From Acetobacter estunensis (GTDB lineage: Bacteria > Pseudomonadota > Alphaproteobacteria > Acetobacterales > Acetobacteraceae), in assembly GCF_011516945.1 (NCBI RefSeq), contig NZ_WOTH01000003.1, positions 62,001 to 126,000 of the forward strand: 64,000 bases of DNA, in the 5' to 3' direction. Positions 62,993-64,000 of the stretch are shown in pieces (the first letter of the stretch is position 1; the number at the start of each line of letters is the position of its first letter). Position numbers and translations under genes: made by a program. The notes beneath the pieces were generated by a model that saw nothing but the letters and a program-made list of their open reading frames with translations, did no database searches and was not told the DNA's origin.

Positions 62993-63382
62993 GTGAGAGA
63001 TAATAATTGGGAGCGCATTAATGGAGCTATCGCACACGAAATCGAAGTTCTTAATTACACTAATCAAATAAACGTAATTGATGCCCTATGTAGATTTTTA
63101 TTTTACTTTAGGAACGTTGAAAAAAAGCTTTCCCCAAGCACTCCAGAGGGTATCGGTAGTGCCAGTAGCCTTAATTTAAGAGGGGGAAGGAGGCTCTTTC
63201 CTCAGCTTAATTCCAGCACCCAGACCGCTCTCTGTAATGAAACGCGACACCAGCGGCATGCGCACCCGACCCATGCGTCCCGAACACAGTGTTTGATTGT
63301 CCGCACCTATGCCCACCGTCTTGAAAGGGCGGTGTTCTACCTCCTCAGATTTGAGGGGGTTGGGGGGCCTGCAAGCCGGTAA
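62993..63382 (+). CDS. Hypothetical protein, possibly chimeric
   Basis: A 129-codon frame from GTG 62993 (VRDNNWERINGAIAHEIEVL) with GAGGAA upstream. The first 60 codons are AT-rich and protein-like (INVIDALCRFLFYFRNVEKKL). From about 63175 composition switches to GC-rich and the translation becomes Arg/His/Ser-rich, as expected of a non-coding frame. I read it as a real gene whose end was replaced at a junction near 63175-63185. Function unknown. Confidence 0.45.
   Translation: MRDNNWERINGAIAHEIEVLNYTNQINVIDALCRFLFYFRNVEKKLSPSTPEGIGSASSLNLRGGRRLFPQLNSSTQTALCNETRHQRHAHPTHASRTQCLIVRTYAHRLERAVFYLLRFEGVGGPASR
63176..63373 (-). other. GC-rich segment with an open minus-strand frame
   Basis: On the minus strand an open frame without an early start ends at TAA 63176-63178; an ATG lies at 63272-63274 (MGRVRMPLVSRFITESGLG, 32 residues). 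Its tail FITESGLGAGIKLRKE looks like the tail FIAENGGGAGVRLKKE of the XRE regulator 400 bases to the right. On the plus strand a 7-bp stem with a 7-base loop lies at 63314-63334. It may be a relic regulator gene or a structured RNA. Confidence 0.35.
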
Positions 63383-63587
63383 ACGGTGCGTGAAAGGATA
63401 TTAATTATTAACTATTCGTTTACTGAAGCCTCCGACGATTGGCGGCGGAGGTGCATGATGATGGATTCAAAGGAAAAGGCAGACTCACCAGAGACCGACG
63501 CGGGCCACTCTGCCATCAAACCTGACCACGGCCGCTCAACGACGTGCGGCAGTGCGTAGGATATTGAGCACGGCCAGAGGAAAGAAA

Positions 63588-63674
63588 ATGACCCTGCGAC
63601 AAGTGGCTCAGAAGATCGGTGTCGCGCCGTCAACGGTAATGAACATCAAGAGACGAATGGAGTGGGGGGTTTAG
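63588..63674 (+). CDS. Short helix-turn-helix fragment
   Basis: A 28-residue frame MTLRQVAQKIGVAPSTVMNI, preceded by AGAGGAAAG. It has a clear helix-turn-helix pattern (QVAQKIGVAPSTV). The reading frame is open back to 63462 (TAAQRRAAVRRILSTARGKK), so it may be the tail of a longer, frameshifted gene whose start could be the ATG cluster at 63455 in another frame (MMMDSKEKADSPETDAGHS). It overlaps the XRE gene end by four bases, convergently. Confidence 0.4.
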   Translation: MTLRQVAQKIGVAPSTVMNIKRRMEWGV

Positions 63675-63919
63675 GCCTCACCGCGTTCTTTCTTCAGTCG
63701 CACTCCGGCGCCGCCGCCATTCTCAGCAATGAACTCCACACCGGCGGATTCCAGGGCGGAGCGGATAGCTGCGAGGGTGCGGGGATGAGGGGTGCGCTTG
63801 CCAGCTTCAAAGTCTGCTAACGTCGCGATTGCTACTTGAGCAGCCTCAGCCAAATCGCCCCGCGTCAGCCTCAACATGGCGCGGGCTCCCAGGCATTGCT
63901 CAGGTTTTATATCCAACAT
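63671..63919 (-). CDS. XRE-family helix-turn-helix regulator
   Basis: An 82-residue DNA-binding protein. The helix-turn-helix is ARAMLRLTRGDLAEAAQVAIATLADFEAGKR, with PHPRTLAAIRSALESAGVEF following and a tail ENGGGAGVRLKKE common in this subfamily, which is frequent in alphaproteobacterial islands. It should bind the inverted repeat in the promoter region to its right and repress itself and the divergent unit beyond the window. Start ATG 63917-63919. Complete. Confidence 0.9.
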   Translation of the reverse strand: MLDIKPEQCLGARAMLRLTRGDLAEAAQVAIATLADFEAGKRTPHPRTLAAIRSALESAGVEFIAENGGGAGVRLKKERGEA

Positions 63920-63931
63920 TGGTTCTCACAG

Positions 63932-63982
63932 TTGACTTTGTGCTATGTCAGTCATTATATCTGACATTGGCTGAAAGGCCAA
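63932..63982. promoter_or_regulatory. Overlapping divergent promoters with an operator
   Basis: Rightward: TTGACT (63932-63937), 17 bases, TTATAT (63955-63960). Leftward, toward the XRE gene: TTGGCC (on plus 63977-63982), 17 bases, TATAAT (plus 63954-63959). The -10 elements overlap. A perfect inverted repeat ATGTCAG-N9-CTGACAT (63945-63951 and 63961-63967) covers both -10 regions, a good operator for the XRE protein. Confidence 0.8.
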
Positions 63983-64000
63983 CATCGGACGGGTAGAGAG

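Noticed and set aside
63314-63334. tRNA-Glu-like anticodon arm on the minus strand
   Set aside because: The loop CUUUCAA resembles tRNA-Glu, but the stem has a mismatch on that strand and no acceptor or T arm can be formed.
63412-63633. 73-codon minus-strand frame opposite the HTH fragment
   Set aside because: Mirror of the plus-strand frame; no start signal or domain.

Overview
The window looks like core chromosome of an acetic acid bacterium (Alphaproteobacteria, Acetobacteraceae). It is GC-rich with dense, often overlapping genes. Supporting neighbourhoods are ispH-thrB-rnhA, kdsD-lptC-lptA-lptB-rpoN-hpf, NDUFA12-mlaD-DUF2155, an NDUFA9-like complex I assembly protein, phosphoketolase, otsBA, and an acetan-type exopolysaccharide glycosyltransferase operon. 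The family-level placement is inference from gene content; no rRNA gene is present.

Layout. 1-7.5 kb: phosphoketolase tail, a GNAT acetyltransferase, a free-standing protein resembling the C-terminus of B12-dependent ribonucleotide reductase, NDUFA12-mlaD-hyp-DUF2155, otsB-otsA (trehalose), dsbB and a 55-residue DUF1328 membrane protein. 7.6-11.4 kb: a Rieske oxygenase facing an AT-richer two-gene unit (FAD-dependent oxidoreductase plus ATP-grasp ligase), a candidate small-molecule biosynthesis cassette. 11.5-17.8 kb: clpB with a clear terminator and a heat-shock-type promoter, a glycosyltransferase-like protein, and ispH-thrB-rnhA. 18-20.4 kb: two putative lipoproteins, one a gamma-glutamyltransferase-fold protein that seems to have lost active-site residues. 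20.4-25.1 kb: flagellar export and rod genes, fliO-fliP on one strand and flgB-flgC-fliE-fliQ-fliR-flhB on the other. 25.1-31.5 kb: a HI0933-type flavoprotein, a HerA-like ATPase, an EmrAB-type efflux pair and a RadC homologue without its JAMM residues. 31.5-36.6 kb: an operon of a GumK-GT4 fusion, a family 2 glycosyltransferase and bluB, divergent from a GH5 glycanase. 36.6-38.1 kb: a small heat-shock protein and an AT-rich islet with a frameshifted methyltransferase. 38.1-44.8 kb: LPS transport and Kdo genes, rpoN, hpf, RNase D and tRNA-Leu(CAG). 45-52.2 kb: NDUFA9-like protein and gltD-gltB. 52.3-61 kb: antiporter, aldo/keto reductase, aminotransferase, fumC and a run of small envelope and stress genes, two of them encoding exported repeat proteins. 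61-64 kb: a mobile region with a P4-type tyrosine integrase, short orphan genes, broken frames and an XRE regulator with overlapping divergent promoters and an operator.

How the parts connect. Several genes serve the envelope: mlaD, lptABC and kdsD (outer membrane), the glycosyltransferases and GH5 (exopolysaccharide), dsbB, and small lipoproteins. rpoN, hpf, clpB and hsp20 are the stress and regulatory core; clpB and hsp20 both carry candidate RpoH promoters, and gltD has a weaker candidate RpoN promoter. The strongest leads for new biology are the oxidoreductase/ATP-grasp cassette, the GumK-GT4 fusion operon ending in bluB, the RadC and gamma-glutamyltransferase homologues lacking active-site residues, the two repeat proteins, and the regulatory switch at the right edge.
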